Below, one piece after another: positions 1-6,353 of a stretch of 22,767 nucleotides of DNA. Both the position numbers and the translations under genes were made by a program. A model generated the notes under the pieces. That model was given only the letters and a program-made list of their open reading frames with translations, was not told the origin of the DNA and searched no databases. This DNA comes from a virus, in the IMG/VR virus record IMGVR_UViG_3300046315_000103, positions 1 to 22,767 of that record, one strand, 5' to 3'. The stretch's first letter is position 1, and every line of letters starts with the position of its first letter.

Positions 1-230
1 AACAGTGATACTGTATTTGATGTTCTAGTGATTAAATTATCCGATTCGCATTCTGCTGTCATTTTGGACAAAATCTGCGGATTCAATAATTTTTTAACGT
101 GGATCATTTCCATATTATACTCGATACAATAATTGAGAATTGTTTCTAGATAATTATCAAATTTATGTCGATTAAATTCGATAATATTATTAAATTTGTC
201 CGCAATAAGTAGTGTATCTGTTAGTAACAT
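1..230 (-). CDS. Late transcription coactivator, gp33-like (3' end outside window)
   Basis: Open frame of 76 codons from ATG at 230 to the left edge without a stop, so the C-terminus is missing. An AAGGA ribosome site lies 6-10 bases before the ATG. The protein has the pattern F-x-N-Y-L-E-T-I-L-N-Y-C-x(3)-N-M-E followed by V-K-K-L-L-N-P-Q-I, then an acidic helix. From memory this matches the small gp33-like late-promoter accessory proteins of T4-type cyanophages, which bridge the sliding clamp and RNA polymerase at late promoters. Late-type TATAAATA boxes elsewhere in the window fit that role. The assignment rests on a short segment and would need a profile search; an unrelated small helical protein is possible. 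Confidence 0.6.
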   Translation of the reverse strand, partial: MLLTDTLLIADKFNNIIEFNRHKFDNYLETILNYCIEYNMEMIHVKKLLNPQILSKMTAECESDNLITRTSNTVSL

Positions 231-243
231 ATCTATTCCTTTT

Positions 244-906
244 TTATTTAGCATGATTATTTTTATAATGATAATAATATTTTTTGGTTAACTCTATAAG
301 TTCGCGATCAATTTGTTTTACAACAATTGGTGTGGTAAGATCACTACATGCGAACAATAATACAATTTGTGAAATCCATATTTCATACATCTCATAAATG
401 CACATAGCATAGATACAAGTTTGTACAAAATAATTTTCAATCCATTCAATTGGTTTTTCTTTTTTGCTTGTCTTGAAGTCAATCACAGACAATACACCAT
501 TGTAATAGCCAACACAATCAACAGTTCCCGCCAATTTAAGTTTATGCGAATATAAAGTATGTTCAAGCAAATGTACTTTAGAGATCTTATTGATAGACTC
601 TTTAAATTTACCAAATACCATCTTTTGTAATCCAGTAGAATCTTTATGATCTATTGGATTACCCAATAGATATTGTTCTGCTAAGTGATGAATATAAGTA
701 CCGTTGGCAGAAGCGACATCACATATTCGTTGCGCTTCTACTTCTCCTACTCGTTTCCTCCATTTGTTTAATTTATCCTTACCAAATTCCCCAACTATAC
801 TAGTAACTGATGGGTAATATTGACCAGATATGTCATAATGCCGCACCCCATCAATATCTATTCTTTCGTAATGCTGGTTATTCCAAAAATCCAATTCTAT
901 GGTCAT
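244..906 (-). CDS. PD-(D/E)XK (RecB/Cas4-like) exonuclease
   Basis: 220 aa. The nuclease core is visible: E115, then GTVD with D130, then I-D-F-K-T-S-K with D143 and K145, and Q162 after it. An upstream G-T-Y-I-H-H-L-A-E-Q-Y-L helix (69-80) is the motif usually placed before the core in phage RecB-like nucleases. Such enzymes degrade DNA or process recombination and replication ends; the precise substrate cannot be read from sequence. The ATG at 906 is preceded by a 16-bp palindrome (909-924) and no strong ribosome site. It follows the FmdB-like gene by 25 bases and precedes the gp33-like gene, probably in one operon. Family call is firm, role less so. Confidence 0.8.
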   Translation of the reverse strand: MTIELDFWNNQHYERIDIDGVRHYDISGQYYPSVTSIVGEFGKDKLNKWRKRVGEVEAQRICDVASANGTYIHHLAEQYLLGNPIDHKDSTGLQKMVFGKFKESINKISKVHLLEHTLYSHKLKLAGTVDCVGYYNGVLSVIDFKTSKKEKPIEWIENYFVQTCIYAMCIYEMYEIWISQIVLLFACSDLTTPIVVKQIDRELIELTKKYYYHYKNNHAK

Positions 907-908
907 AA

Positions 909-924
909 TTATTAAATTTAATAA
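909..924. repeat. 16-bp palindrome TTATTAAATTTAATAA, copy 1
   Basis: Exact palindrome 2 bases upstream of the ATG at 906. Would cover the ribosome-binding region of that gene. Confidence 0.5.
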
Positions 925-931
925 ATCTCGC

Positions 932-1159
932 CTAAAAGCTATTCATAGAGTTGCCCGGAGTATTTCTCTTGATGTTATTCATTAGATCCTTAAATCCGTC
1001 ATCCATCTTTATCCCACCAATTTGCCCGACGGCATTCAGGATCACTGGAGTTTGTATTAAATGTGGATTGTCCTCTTTGTATTGATCTAATTCTGCAATT
1101 CGTAAGAACTTTTCCGTTCTTTCATGAGTATTAGTATCTCGGAAGCAGTAGGTTGGCAT
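932..1159 (-). CDS. Small FmdB-like conserved phage protein without zinc cysteines
   Basis: 75 aa starting M-P-T-Y-C-F-R-D, with a conserved-looking middle (ENPHLIQ) and a G-G-I-K-M-D-D-G-F-K segment near the C-terminus. Cyanophages carry small proteins starting MPTY that resemble the FmdB zinc ribbon. Here only one cysteine (C5) remains, so a zinc ribbon cannot form. Function unknown. Its start codon is the final ATG of regulatory cassette A (1157-1239), which should place it under that element. It sits 25 bases upstream of the RecB-like nuclease gene. Family resemblance is from memory. Confidence 0.6.
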   Translation of the reverse strand: MPTYCFRDTNTHERTEKFLRIAELDQYKEDNPHLIQTPVILNAVGQIGGIKMDDGFKDLMNNIKRNTPGNSMNSF

Positions 1160-1239
1160 TAGTTTTATGATTTAGTACTAGTAGTCATTATTTAAGTTGT
1201 CATGCGTTGTAGGGCATTCTAACCCCCTATCAACGTATG
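1157..1239 (-). repeat. Regulatory cassette A (copy of a four-member family)
   Basis: Minus-strand element ending exactly at the start codon of the gene at 932-1159. From the core ATGCCCTACAACGCAT (1217-1202) it aligns without gaps over 61 positions to copy B (about 48 identities, counted by eye). The part before the core aligns without gaps to copy C. In this copy the promoter box is degraded to TTAAATAA. The core forms a hairpin with the preceding bases: CGTTG and TAGGG pair with CAACG and CCCTA. An internal ATG opens a seven-codon frame (MTTSTKS) with the same stop as in copy B. Confidence 0.75.
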
Positions 1240-1259
1240 TCTGATATGTTTATCAGAAT

Positions 1260-1319
1260 AAAAAAGACGATTAAAGATATAGTGATAAATTACTTTATCA
1301 CTAAGTATATCTTCAATCG
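1260..1319 (-). terminator. Long stem-loop followed by U6
   Basis: Arms at 1268-1289 and 1294-1319 pair over about 22 bases with a four-base bulge and one mismatch. On the minus strand the stem is followed by UCUUUUUUA. It lies downstream of the gene at 1355-1759 and directly downstream of an early-type promoter at 1341-1369, so it could terminate transcription or form the stem-loop part of a promoter/stem-loop cassette. Confidence 0.65.
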
Positions 1320-1340
1320 CCGTCGCCACAATCCTTTTTT

Positions 1341-1369
1341 ATTATAACACAACTTTACCAAATTTGCAA
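1341..1369 (-). promoter_or_regulatory. Sigma70-type (early) promoter with extended -10
   Basis: Minus strand: TTGCAA at 1369-1364, a 17-base spacer, then TGTTATAAT with the -10 at 1346-1341. It overlaps the last codons of the gene at 1355-1759 and faces the stem-loop at 1260-1319 and the FmdB-like gene. The same TGTGTTATAAT or a close variant recurs at 6325, 16006 and 16543, and TGCTATAAT at 4801. Confidence 0.5.
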
Positions 1370-1759
1370 AGTATTTTGGTAATATTCTTTAATTCTTTTA
1401 GTTAATTTTCCATAAATTACTTTATTAGGTAATCCTGAACTGATAATGTCATCCTTATGATCTGAATCAATATCATCTAATACTGCGTCAATTAAACATT
1501 TGATATATTTAATGTCATCCATAGGCGTTCCCAATTCTTTCAATATCCGAAGTTGTTGTGCAACTCGGTTTTCTGATGAAGTATCTAGTAACCAAGTAAC
1601 CATCGCATTAATATCTTCAATTCCTTCAATTTGTACTTTACCAATAGTAGAAACGTTATTTCCAGCATAGAAAGTTCCTTTCCCCGCTAGAGGATTATTA
1701 TTCAATTCTACATTTTCTAGAATAAATTCTTTATTACTTTGTTTAATTAATAATCTCAT
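1355..1759 (-). CDS. Probable C-terminal piece of a split RNA ligase
   Basis: 134 aa with a strong AGGAG ribosome site before the ATG at 1759. Residues about 35-134 run V-S-T-I-G-K-V-Q-I-E-G-I-E-D-I, then S-S-E-N-R-V-A-Q-Q-L-R-I-L-K-E-L-G, then a helical end with an I-Y-G-K-L-T-K-R-I-K-E-Y-Y pattern. From memory this follows the C-terminal domain of Rnl2-type phage RNA ligases (TENRLEQGIEYL..., ending in KARKWY). The N-terminal catalytic part is the gene at 2566-3405, whose C-terminus is cut short, with an HNH endonuclease between them. If right, the two proteins may act together or the ligase is dead. Otherwise this is an unknown phage protein. Confidence 0.5.
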   Translation of the reverse strand: MRLLIKQSNKEFILENVELNNNPLAGKGTFYAGNNVSTIGKVQIEGIEDINAMVTWLLDTSSENRVAQQLRILKELGTPMDDIKYIKCLIDAVLDDIDSDHKDDIISSGLPNKVIYGKLTKRIKEYYQNTLQIW

Positions 1760-1779
1760 ATATTCTCCTACTAATTTAC

Positions 1780-1787
1780 TATAAATA
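1780..1787 (+). promoter_or_regulatory. Late-type promoter box TATAAATA
   Basis: Perfect match to the T4 late promoter box, on the plus strand 37 bases before the GTG of the HNH endonuclease gene. T4 homing endonuclease genes are often driven by their own late promoters, which fits this position. Confidence 0.55.
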
Positions 1788-1823
1788 TAATTAATACTTT
1801 ATAACCAAAGGGGAAATGCCACG

Positions 1824-2609
1824 GTGGATTATTTAATGTTATTCAATTCATTTGAGGTAAACTATCACTATTTAAACCGATACTTAAAATTCATTATAAA
1901 TTGTAAATCAGATCTGAATGATTACTCAGAAAATCATCATATTTTGCCAATAAGCATATTTTCTGAATTTAGATTAGAACCTAAAAATTTAGTAAAACTT
2001 ACCGCCAGACAACATTTTATTGCACATTGGATTCTATCTAAAGTATTTACCAAGAACAGACAAAGATTTTTAATGTTAAAAGCATTTGGTAGCATGAGTA
2101 GAGTTGGTGAATGTAATTCCGGTAGATTAAATGTATCTTCTAAGTTATTTGAGCAAGCTAGAATTGCCAACTCAGCAGCAATGAGATTAACAAATCCAAT
2201 GCACGATCCCAGTACCGTTGCTAAAATGAAAGAATCTTTTAAAATTTATAGACAATCTCCTAAAGGTGTTGAATTAAGAAAAAAACAAAGTGAATCTAGA
2301 AAAGGGGTTAATAATATTTCCCCAGAAGGAATCAAAAGACTCAGTGATTTATATTCAGGTGTTCCTCGTCCACAAACTAAAGAACACACTCAACTAATTA
2401 GACAAATTACTTCTCTTGGAGAATTTATTACACCTTTTGGTATATTTGATTCCCCAAACCAAGCATCGATGTCAGAATTAAACAAAGATAAATTATCCCG
2501 TTATCAGATTAATAAAAGATGTAAAGATGGTAGCAATGGATTTTCATTTAAAAGTAACGGAAGAGTTAACAAACGTGGTCTTCATAAAAGGAAAAATCAA
2601 AATCTTTAA
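1824..2609 (+). CDS. HNH homing endonuclease with NUMOD-like domains
   Basis: 261 aa. The HNH region is E-N-H-H-I-L-P (H38/H39), P-K-N-L (N55), and A-R-Q-H-F-I-A-H-W (H64, H68). Residues 124-160 (NPMHDPSTVAKMKES and following basic stretch) resemble NUMOD3 DNA-binding repeats. Residues about 195-245 (ITPFGIFDSPNQASM...) resemble a NUMOD1/IENR-type helix-turn-helix. It is the only gene on this strand for several kilobases and is flanked by the two putative RNA ligase pieces, typical of a free-standing homing gene inserted in a host gene. Its 3' end overlaps the 3' end of 2566-3405 by 44 bases, tail to tail. The GTG at 1824 follows AAAGGGG; an in-frame ATG at 1836 is the alternative. Confidence 0.85.
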   Translation: MDYLMLFNSFEVNYHYLNRYLKFIINCKSDLNDYSENHHILPISIFSEFRLEPKNLVKLTARQHFIAHWILSKVFTKNRQRFLMLKAFGSMSRVGECNSGRLNVSSKLFEQARIANSAAMRLTNPMHDPSTVAKMKESFKIYRQSPKGVELRKKQSESRKGVNNISPEGIKRLSDLYSGVPRPQTKEHTQLIRQITSLGEFITPFGIFDSPNQASMSELNKDKLSRYQINKRCKDGSNGFSFKSNGRVNKRGLHKRKNQNL

Positions 2610-3405
2610 TATTATTTTGAAGACAGAGATTGATTAATTTTTGTTCATCTGCTGCCGTCAATTTAATCCCAGATAAATAATTAGTAATACCCAGACCAGA
2701 AAATTTTTCCCCTACGGACTTAAATACATAATCAAAATCAGTAAGGTGAGAATAAGCATATTTTGGTGAAAATACTAATCCTTCACCAATACCATCGACT
2801 CCAAAATATGCACCGACTGGGCAATGGGTTTCTACTTCTTTAGTATATTGTACCAATAAATCTTGTGCTGCTTGTGGATTTTTAAAATCAACATCTATCT
2901 CGTAAGTTGGAAAGTTGTCTATATGGTACAATCCTATCTCACGGTTTGGTTCAAATTCAATAAAGTTATTATAAAAATGTTCTAACTCATTGGGGTATAT
3001 CACCTTGATAGAAAATACTATGAATGTTTTATGAATTTTTGATACTGCTACCCCAGACTGGACACCATTACCTATCCATTCTCCATATAGAACTACACTT
3101 TCTACATCAGCAAATGTATTAATAATATCATTTTTTACTACCTCTTGTATTTCTACAATATTAGCAAACACCCATTTGGCAAATTCATAATTATCATTAT
3201 CTGGATGAATAATTTTTTTTCGAGATTGTGCATAAAAACTACCATCTTTATTGATCACAATGCTTGAGTTGGAACCGTTAGTTTTAATTCTTCCAATATA
3301 AGGTACTACGGTTGGCATGAATGTATCAAAGTTTTTTTGTGCCAACTTTACTACATTTCTAAATTGTGCGATCTTGGGAAATGGATAATGTACTGCTTCT
3401 GTCAT
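2566..3405 (-). CDS. Rnl2-type RNA ligase, catalytic part, C-terminus apparently lost
   Basis: 279 aa nucleotidyltransferase. Motif I K41-T-N-G carries the AMP-accepting lysine; then Y-A-Q-S-R-K (58-63), motif IIIa L-Y-G-E-W-I-G (E109), motif IV E-G-L-V-F (E208), and motif V F-K-S-V-G-E-K-F (K229, K234). These enzymes seal RNA ends, in T4 repairing tRNA cut by host defence. After motif V the expected helical C-terminal domain is absent; the last about 40 residues look unrelated, and the end overlaps the convergent HNH gene. The missing domain seems to be the next minus-strand gene (1355-1759). GAGGA precedes the ATG at 3405, which lies 2 bases after the stop of the gene at 3410-3697. Confidence 0.85.
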   Translation of the reverse strand: MTEAVHYPFPKIAQFRNVVKLAQKNFDTFMPTVVPYIGRIKTNGSNSSIVINKDGSFYAQSRKKIIHPDNDNYEFAKWVFANIVEIQEVVKNDIINTFADVESVVLYGEWIGNGVQSGVAVSKIHKTFIVFSIKVIYPNELEHFYNNFIEFEPNREIGLYHIDNFPTYEIDVDFKNPQAAQDLLVQYTKEVETHCPVGAYFGVDGIGEGLVFSPKYAYSHLTDFDYVFKSVGEKFSGLGITNYLSGIKLTAADEQKLINLCLQNNIKDFDFSFYEDHVC

Positions 3406-3409
3406 GATT

Positions 3410-3697
3410 TTATCCTCTTAAAAATAGTTCTTCCCAACTAGGCACTGGGAATATATCTTCCTCGATATTGGTGATGTGGTATACCTTATCAAAACCAGCG
3501 GCATCCTCTAATTTAGCGACAAAGTATACCCCTTCAATCCAGTCTACTAATCCCTTAGAGACTTTATTCTTAAATTCCTCACTCAATGTGTGTAGTAGTA
3601 TACGGATCAGTTCATTTTCATCCATAGAAGGACGACTAACGACCAAATATTCATGTTCAAAGCATATTACTTGAAAAATAGTTCTTCTTTTAGTCAT
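3410..3697 (-). CDS. Hypothetical protein
   Basis: 95 aa from ATG at 3697; a TTG two codons upstream is a less likely start. The sequence is a mixed alpha/beta small domain with no motif I recognise: an N-terminal strand (R-T-I-F-Q-V-I-C-F), a helix around L-I-R-I-L-L-H-T-L, then V-D-W-I-E-G-V-Y-F-V-A-K. It overlaps the stop of nblA by 8 bases and is followed at once by the RNA ligase gene, so it is co-transcribed and probably translationally coupled. Confidence 0.65.
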   Translation of the reverse strand: MTKRRTIFQVICFEHEYLVVSRPSMDENELIRILLHTLSEEFKNKVSKGLVDWIEGVYFVAKLEDAAGFDKVYHITNIEEDIFPVPSWEELFLRG

Positions 3698-3893
3698 GGA
3701 CAAAATCTTTGAACCAAGATTGCTTTAACATAGCCTGATAACTGTTTTCTTTGATAGTATTCATTTTGTGCATATATATCAAAAATTGCTGTGCTTGTTT
3801 GTGACTCATTTGATTCACTTGTTTTTCAAATGTTATTTGAGCAAACTTTTGTTCTATTGTTCGATTATCATACGTTGTATCTTTATTTTCCAT
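3690..3893 (-). CDS. nblA: NblA-like phycobilisome degradation protein
   Basis: 67 aa. The core R-T-I-E-Q-K-F-A-Q-I-T-F-E-K-Q-V-N-Q-M-S-H-K-Q-A-Q-Q-F-L (given here by positions 11-38) follows the NblA signature (LEQQF...FE.QV..MSHEQA..FL) almost position by position. The tail Y-Q-A-M-L-K-Q-S-W matches the family ending Y...LLKHEW, with the leucine and lysine kept that the literature on cyanobacterial NblA links to phycobiliprotein binding. NblA is a small helical adaptor that targets phycobilisomes for Clp-dependent breakdown. Phage copies are known in freshwater cyanophages such as Ma-LMM01. This gene implies a phycobilisome-bearing host. It sits 4 bases after thyX and overlaps the next gene. 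Confidence 0.9.
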   Translation of the reverse strand: MENKDTTYDNRTIEQKFAQITFEKQVNQMSHKQAQQFLIYMHKMNTIKENSYQAMLKQSWFKDFVHD

Positions 3894-3897
3894 TTTT

Positions 3898-4737
3898 TTA
3901 ATATAAAATTAATTGTCTATGTTCACGCCAACCTTTATATATACCCCCAACTCTACCACTATCGACATATGCAGCATGATCGAAAACGCTATAGTGCTTA
4001 GACCCAATCAACTTATCAACTAATTTTTTAGCAGCATCTATAGAACATTGCTTATTGTGATTGGAATAACTCAGCCATGCACTACGAGCGGCACACATAG
4101 TCAACTTGTCCCCCAAGTTCATCGACTCTTCTTCTGGTTTTATCCAAGGGAGATGCCAATCAGTCAATTTTGGGGAAGAATTGTTAAATAATTCTTCCAT
4201 AATTAAAGCAATCCTTCTAAATTCTGGCTTTACTCCATCTGCACAACGTAACCTGAAGAAATATGGGAAATTAGTAGAGGTTACAATAATAGGGATTCTG
4301 GCATAACCATCTAATTGCGAATTAGTGTCTTGTTTGTGTATACCACTATAATTATTTTTTATATATTCAATATCACTATACATCTTAGTGAGGTAAGAAG
4401 AATTTAAGTCATCTATTTGCTTCCGATCTACTATTATATCACCAACCATACCAGGACGATCTGATGTCCAGATGGGAATATAACAATCCGCAACAATATT
4501 ATCAATAAATTTCTGTTTATTTACCGCACGAGAAGAAAAGCTATTATTAGCAACAGTTCTTGATTTATTCAATTCCGCTTGACAATGCCCTTTCGCAAAT
4601 CTATGCAGTAAAAATGATGTAATTCTATCCCCATGTTCACTAATACTATCTGCTAATATACTAACATCAACAATACCGTTATCTTTATTGTACTGAGTAA
4701 TTCTCAGCAATTCATCCAACATTAAGTCTGGGGTCAT
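3898..4737 (-). CDS. thyX: Flavin-dependent thymidylate synthase ThyX, with altered RHR motif
   Basis: 279 aa. It makes dTMP from dUMP with methylenetetrahydrofolate, FAD and NADPH, supplying dTTP for AT-rich DNA. Visible family features: I-S-E-H-G-D-R-I-T-S-F (32-42), S-S-R-A (68-71), Y-I-P-I-W...R-P-G-M (86-97), F-F-R-L-R-C-A (160-166), W-H-L-P (194-197), C-A-A-R-S-A-W-L-S-Y (215-224), and the C-terminal Y-S-V-F-D-H...G-W-R-E-H-R. The ThyX signature RHRx7S reads K58-S59-R60-x7-S68: the arginine and serine are kept but the histidine is serine. Length fits the long cyanophage form. A 30-base hairpin and an early-type -10 precede it. Confidence 0.8.
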   Translation of the reverse strand: MTPDLMLDELLRITQYNKDNGIVDVSILADSISEHGDRITSFLLHRFAKGHCQAELNKSRTVANNSFSSRAVNKQKFIDNIVADCYIPIWTSDRPGMVGDIIVDRKQIDDLNSSYLTKMYSDIEYIKNNYSGIHKQDTNSQLDGYARIPIIVTSTNFPYFFRLRCADGVKPEFRRIALIMEELFNNSSPKLTDWHLPWIKPEEESMNLGDKLTMCAARSAWLSYSNHNKQCSIDAAKKLVDKLIGSKHYSVFDHAAYVDSGRVGGIYKGWREHRQLILY

Positions 4738-4767
4738 TTGTTTTATTAGAATTAATAATTTTGGGGG

Positions 4768-4799
4768 AAAGAAGAAAGATATCTATATCTTTCTTCTTT
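4768..4799 (-). terminator. Perfect 15-bp stem-loop
   Basis: Arms 4768-4782 and 4785-4799 are exact complements around a two-base centre. It lies between the stop of the DUF6433-like gene and thyX and directly follows a TGCTATAAT -10 (4801-4809), so on the nascent minus-strand RNA it would be at the very 5' end. It could also terminate readthrough from upstream; no U-run follows on this strand (CCCCC follows). Confidence 0.6.
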
Positions 4800-4800
4800 T

Positions 4801-4809
4801 ATTATAGCA
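4801..4809 (-). promoter_or_regulatory. Extended -10 promoter element upstream of thyX
   Basis: Minus strand TGCTATAAT, a perfect extended -10, with no convincing -35 (TGTATG at 17 bases). It would drive thyX, nblA, the 95-aa gene and the RNA ligase, with a hairpin at the transcript start. Confidence 0.45.
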
Positions 4810-4822
4810 CAAATTTAGGAAA

Positions 4823-5374
4823 TCATACAGATTCTGGTGAGTAATCTCGAATAATTTCTGCGTCAATTAATCGCTCTTTAAGTGGAGGTTCTTTCCATTG
4901 GATCTCAGGAAATGCTAATTTAATAGCATCAAATGGAATGACATACTTGCGAGTACCTTTCCAGATAGTATCAAATGACCGATTGAAAATTCGGATCAGC
5001 AGATCTGATTCTGATTCATGTAGAGATTCTAATAATTCGATATACAGCATTTCAATTTTATTTTGAGATAGTTGAGGGGCACCACCAACTATAAATCGAT
5101 ATAAATTTCGGTGTTCTACCAATAACCGAGAATGATCGGTGCCAATAGGGACTACATTAGGAGTATAGGGTGGTTCTCCTTCTGGTAAACGAAATTTCAA
5201 TTCATGATTATAGATCAATAATACTAACGTTTTTAAGGCATCTCCATGAACAGAATTGCGAAATTCTGTAATTAGGTCTGCTTTTTTTTTATTCCCTACT
5301 ACTTTAGAAATTTTAGCAAATATTTCTGGGAATAGCAGATCATTAGATGCTGGATTTATGTTTTTGGAAGTCAT
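4823..5374 (-). CDS. Conserved T4-type cyanophage protein (DUF6433-like)
   Basis: 183 aa. The pattern L-K-F-R-L-P-E-G-E-P-P-Y-T-P-N (59-73) followed by P-I-G-T-D-H-S-R-L, then R-F-I-V-G-G-A, then L-L-E-S-L-H-E-S-E-S-D-L-L, and near the end A-F-P-E-I-Q-W, matches from memory a protein family universal in T4-type marine phages, listed I believe as DUF6433. The role is unknown; it is usually found among replication genes, as here beside RNase H. The ATG at 5374 lies inside the 3' end of the preceding gene (32-base overlap). Confidence 0.7.
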   Translation of the reverse strand: MTSKNINPASNDLLFPEIFAKISKVVGNKKKADLITEFRNSVHGDALKTLVLLIYNHELKFRLPEGEPPYTPNVVPIGTDHSRLLVEHRNLYRFIVGGAPQLSQNKIEMLYIELLESLHESESDLLIRIFNRSFDTIWKGTRKYVIPFDAIKLAFPEIQWKEPPLKERLIDAEIIRDYSPESV

Positions 5375-5702
5375 ATGTTTTTGATTTTAGTAATTTTGGC
5401 TTTTTAGTCTTTTTGTATTCCTCTAAGATAGTCTGTTCTATCTCGTCTGGAATCATAGAGAAATCTATTAATAATTTATTTCTCCGATAATTATCTATTA
5501 TATCACAATCCTGACAATATTGCTCAGGGTCTATATGAAATTTACTTAGAATTTTTTTGGTTACAGGAACCTGTCTTATTTTATCAACAAATGTATTGTC
5601 ATCTGAATGAATATTAGGTATACCATCACTGCGATCACCTTTAGCTATATGTAATGATAGTAGTTCACTCAATTGTTCTTGATCATAAAAATTGGTTTTC
5701 AC
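5343..5702 (-). CDS. RNase H/FEN-type exonuclease, C-terminal part (separate frame)
   Basis: 119 aa beginning at a GTG within the end of the upstream frame. L-L-S-L-H-I-A-K-G-D-R-S-D-G-I-P-N-I (14-31) is the helix-3-turn-helix DNA-binding segment of FEN-like 5'-3' exonucleases, which normally directly follows the nuclease core in one chain. The remainder is helical and basic as in T4 RNase H. The two frames overlap by 20 bases and differ by +1; removing one T from the T5 run (5687-5691) would fuse them into a single chain of about 285 aa, close to T4 RNase H (305). It is therefore the second half of one gene, by mutation, reading error or recoding. Confidence 0.75.
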   Translation of the reverse strand: MKTNFYDQEQLSELLSLHIAKGDRSDGIPNIHSDDNTFVDKIRQVPVTKKILSKFHIDPEQYCQDCDIIDNYRRNKLLIDFSMIPDEIEQTILEEYKKTKKPKLLKSKTYDFQKHKSSI

Positions 5703-6192
5703 AAATTTTTCCCTTTAATAAAATATTTTTCTGACTATTATAAATACTAACTGTTGGATACTTTAATAACTGGACAAAATCTTTATCACCAGAGATAATC
5801 ATAGTGCTAGTATTATTAATATATTCGTGTTTTGAGATAACTGCAATAATATCGTCGGCTTCGGCACCATCTACTTCCATTACGGAATATGAAGTATTTT
5901 TTAATGCCTGTTTAATCATATTGATGTCATTAAATATTTTTGACCAGTCGATTGTCGATTTTTTCCGATCTTCCTTTCTACTATACTTATAATAAGGAAA
6001 CACGTCCTTCCGCCAGTAATTATTATTATCAAAACATAAAATTACTGACCCATAATTATAGAAATGTGCAGAATAATTCTGCAATCGATTAATATATTGA
6101 TTTCTTACATAATCTACATCTATTGTGTCATATTGTTGTTGATTAATCAGGATTCCTATCAAAAATTGATTACTATCGCATAAAATACTCAT
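5683..6192 (-). CDS. RNase H/FEN-type 5'-3' exonuclease, N-terminal part
   Basis: 169 aa with the metal-binding acidic set of this family: D6 (C-D-S-N-Q-F), D55 (C-F-D-N-N-N-Y-W-R), E111, D113 and D114 (D-G-A-E-A-D-D-I-I), D136 and D138 (S-G-D-K-D-F-V-Q-L). The R-K-D-V-F-P-Y-Y-K-Y-S-R-K region matches the basic bridge helix. In T4 this enzyme removes RNA primers and flaps from lagging strands. The frame stops at TGA at 5683 just before the helix-turn-helix, which continues in the next frame. On its own this half would lack normal DNA-binding. A short ORF with an early-type promoter lies upstream (6235-6300). Confidence 0.8.
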   Translation of the reverse strand: MSILCDSNQFLIGILINQQQYDTIDVDYVRNQYINRLQNYSAHFYNYGSVILCFDNNNYWRKDVFPYYKYSRKEDRKKSTIDWSKIFNDINMIKQALKNTSYSVMEVDGAEADDIIAVISKHEYINNTSTMIISGDKDFVQLLKYPTVSIYNSQKNILLKGKICENQFL

Positions 6193-6234
6193 AATTTTAA
6201 TCAGCTTGTATCAAATATTTAGGCTAGTATTAAA

Positions 6235-6300
6235 TTAAAATTTAATTGGTGCTTCCCATGTTACCTGATATAAATTTACTATAGGATCGTAATGAATCAT
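6235..6300 (-). CDS. Putative 21-aa leader ORF upstream of RNase H
   Basis: ATG at 6300 to TAA at 6235, starting M-I-H-Y-D. The 22 bases across its start match those across another short ORF (15535-15579) upstream of nrdA at 20 of 22 positions, and both peptides start M-I-H-(Y/F)-D. It lies 18-25 bases below the -10 at 6325-6330. No ribosome site is obvious. It may be a leader peptide, the remnant of a displaced gene start, or only a shared regulatory sequence. Confidence 0.3.
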   Translation of the reverse strand: MIHYDPIVNLYQVTWEAPIKF

Positions 6301-6324
6301 TTTATTAATATAAACTATATAATC

Positions 6325-6353
6325 ATTATAACACAGTTATTAATGTATTGCCA
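6325..6353 (-). promoter_or_regulatory. Early-type promoter inside the 6.2-6.5 kb gap
   Basis: Minus strand TGGCAA at 6353-6348, a 17-base spacer, then TGTTATAAT with the -10 at 6330-6325. Points toward the short ORF at 6235-6300 and RNase H. It overlaps the outer part of cassette B, which faces the other way. Confidence 0.45.
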
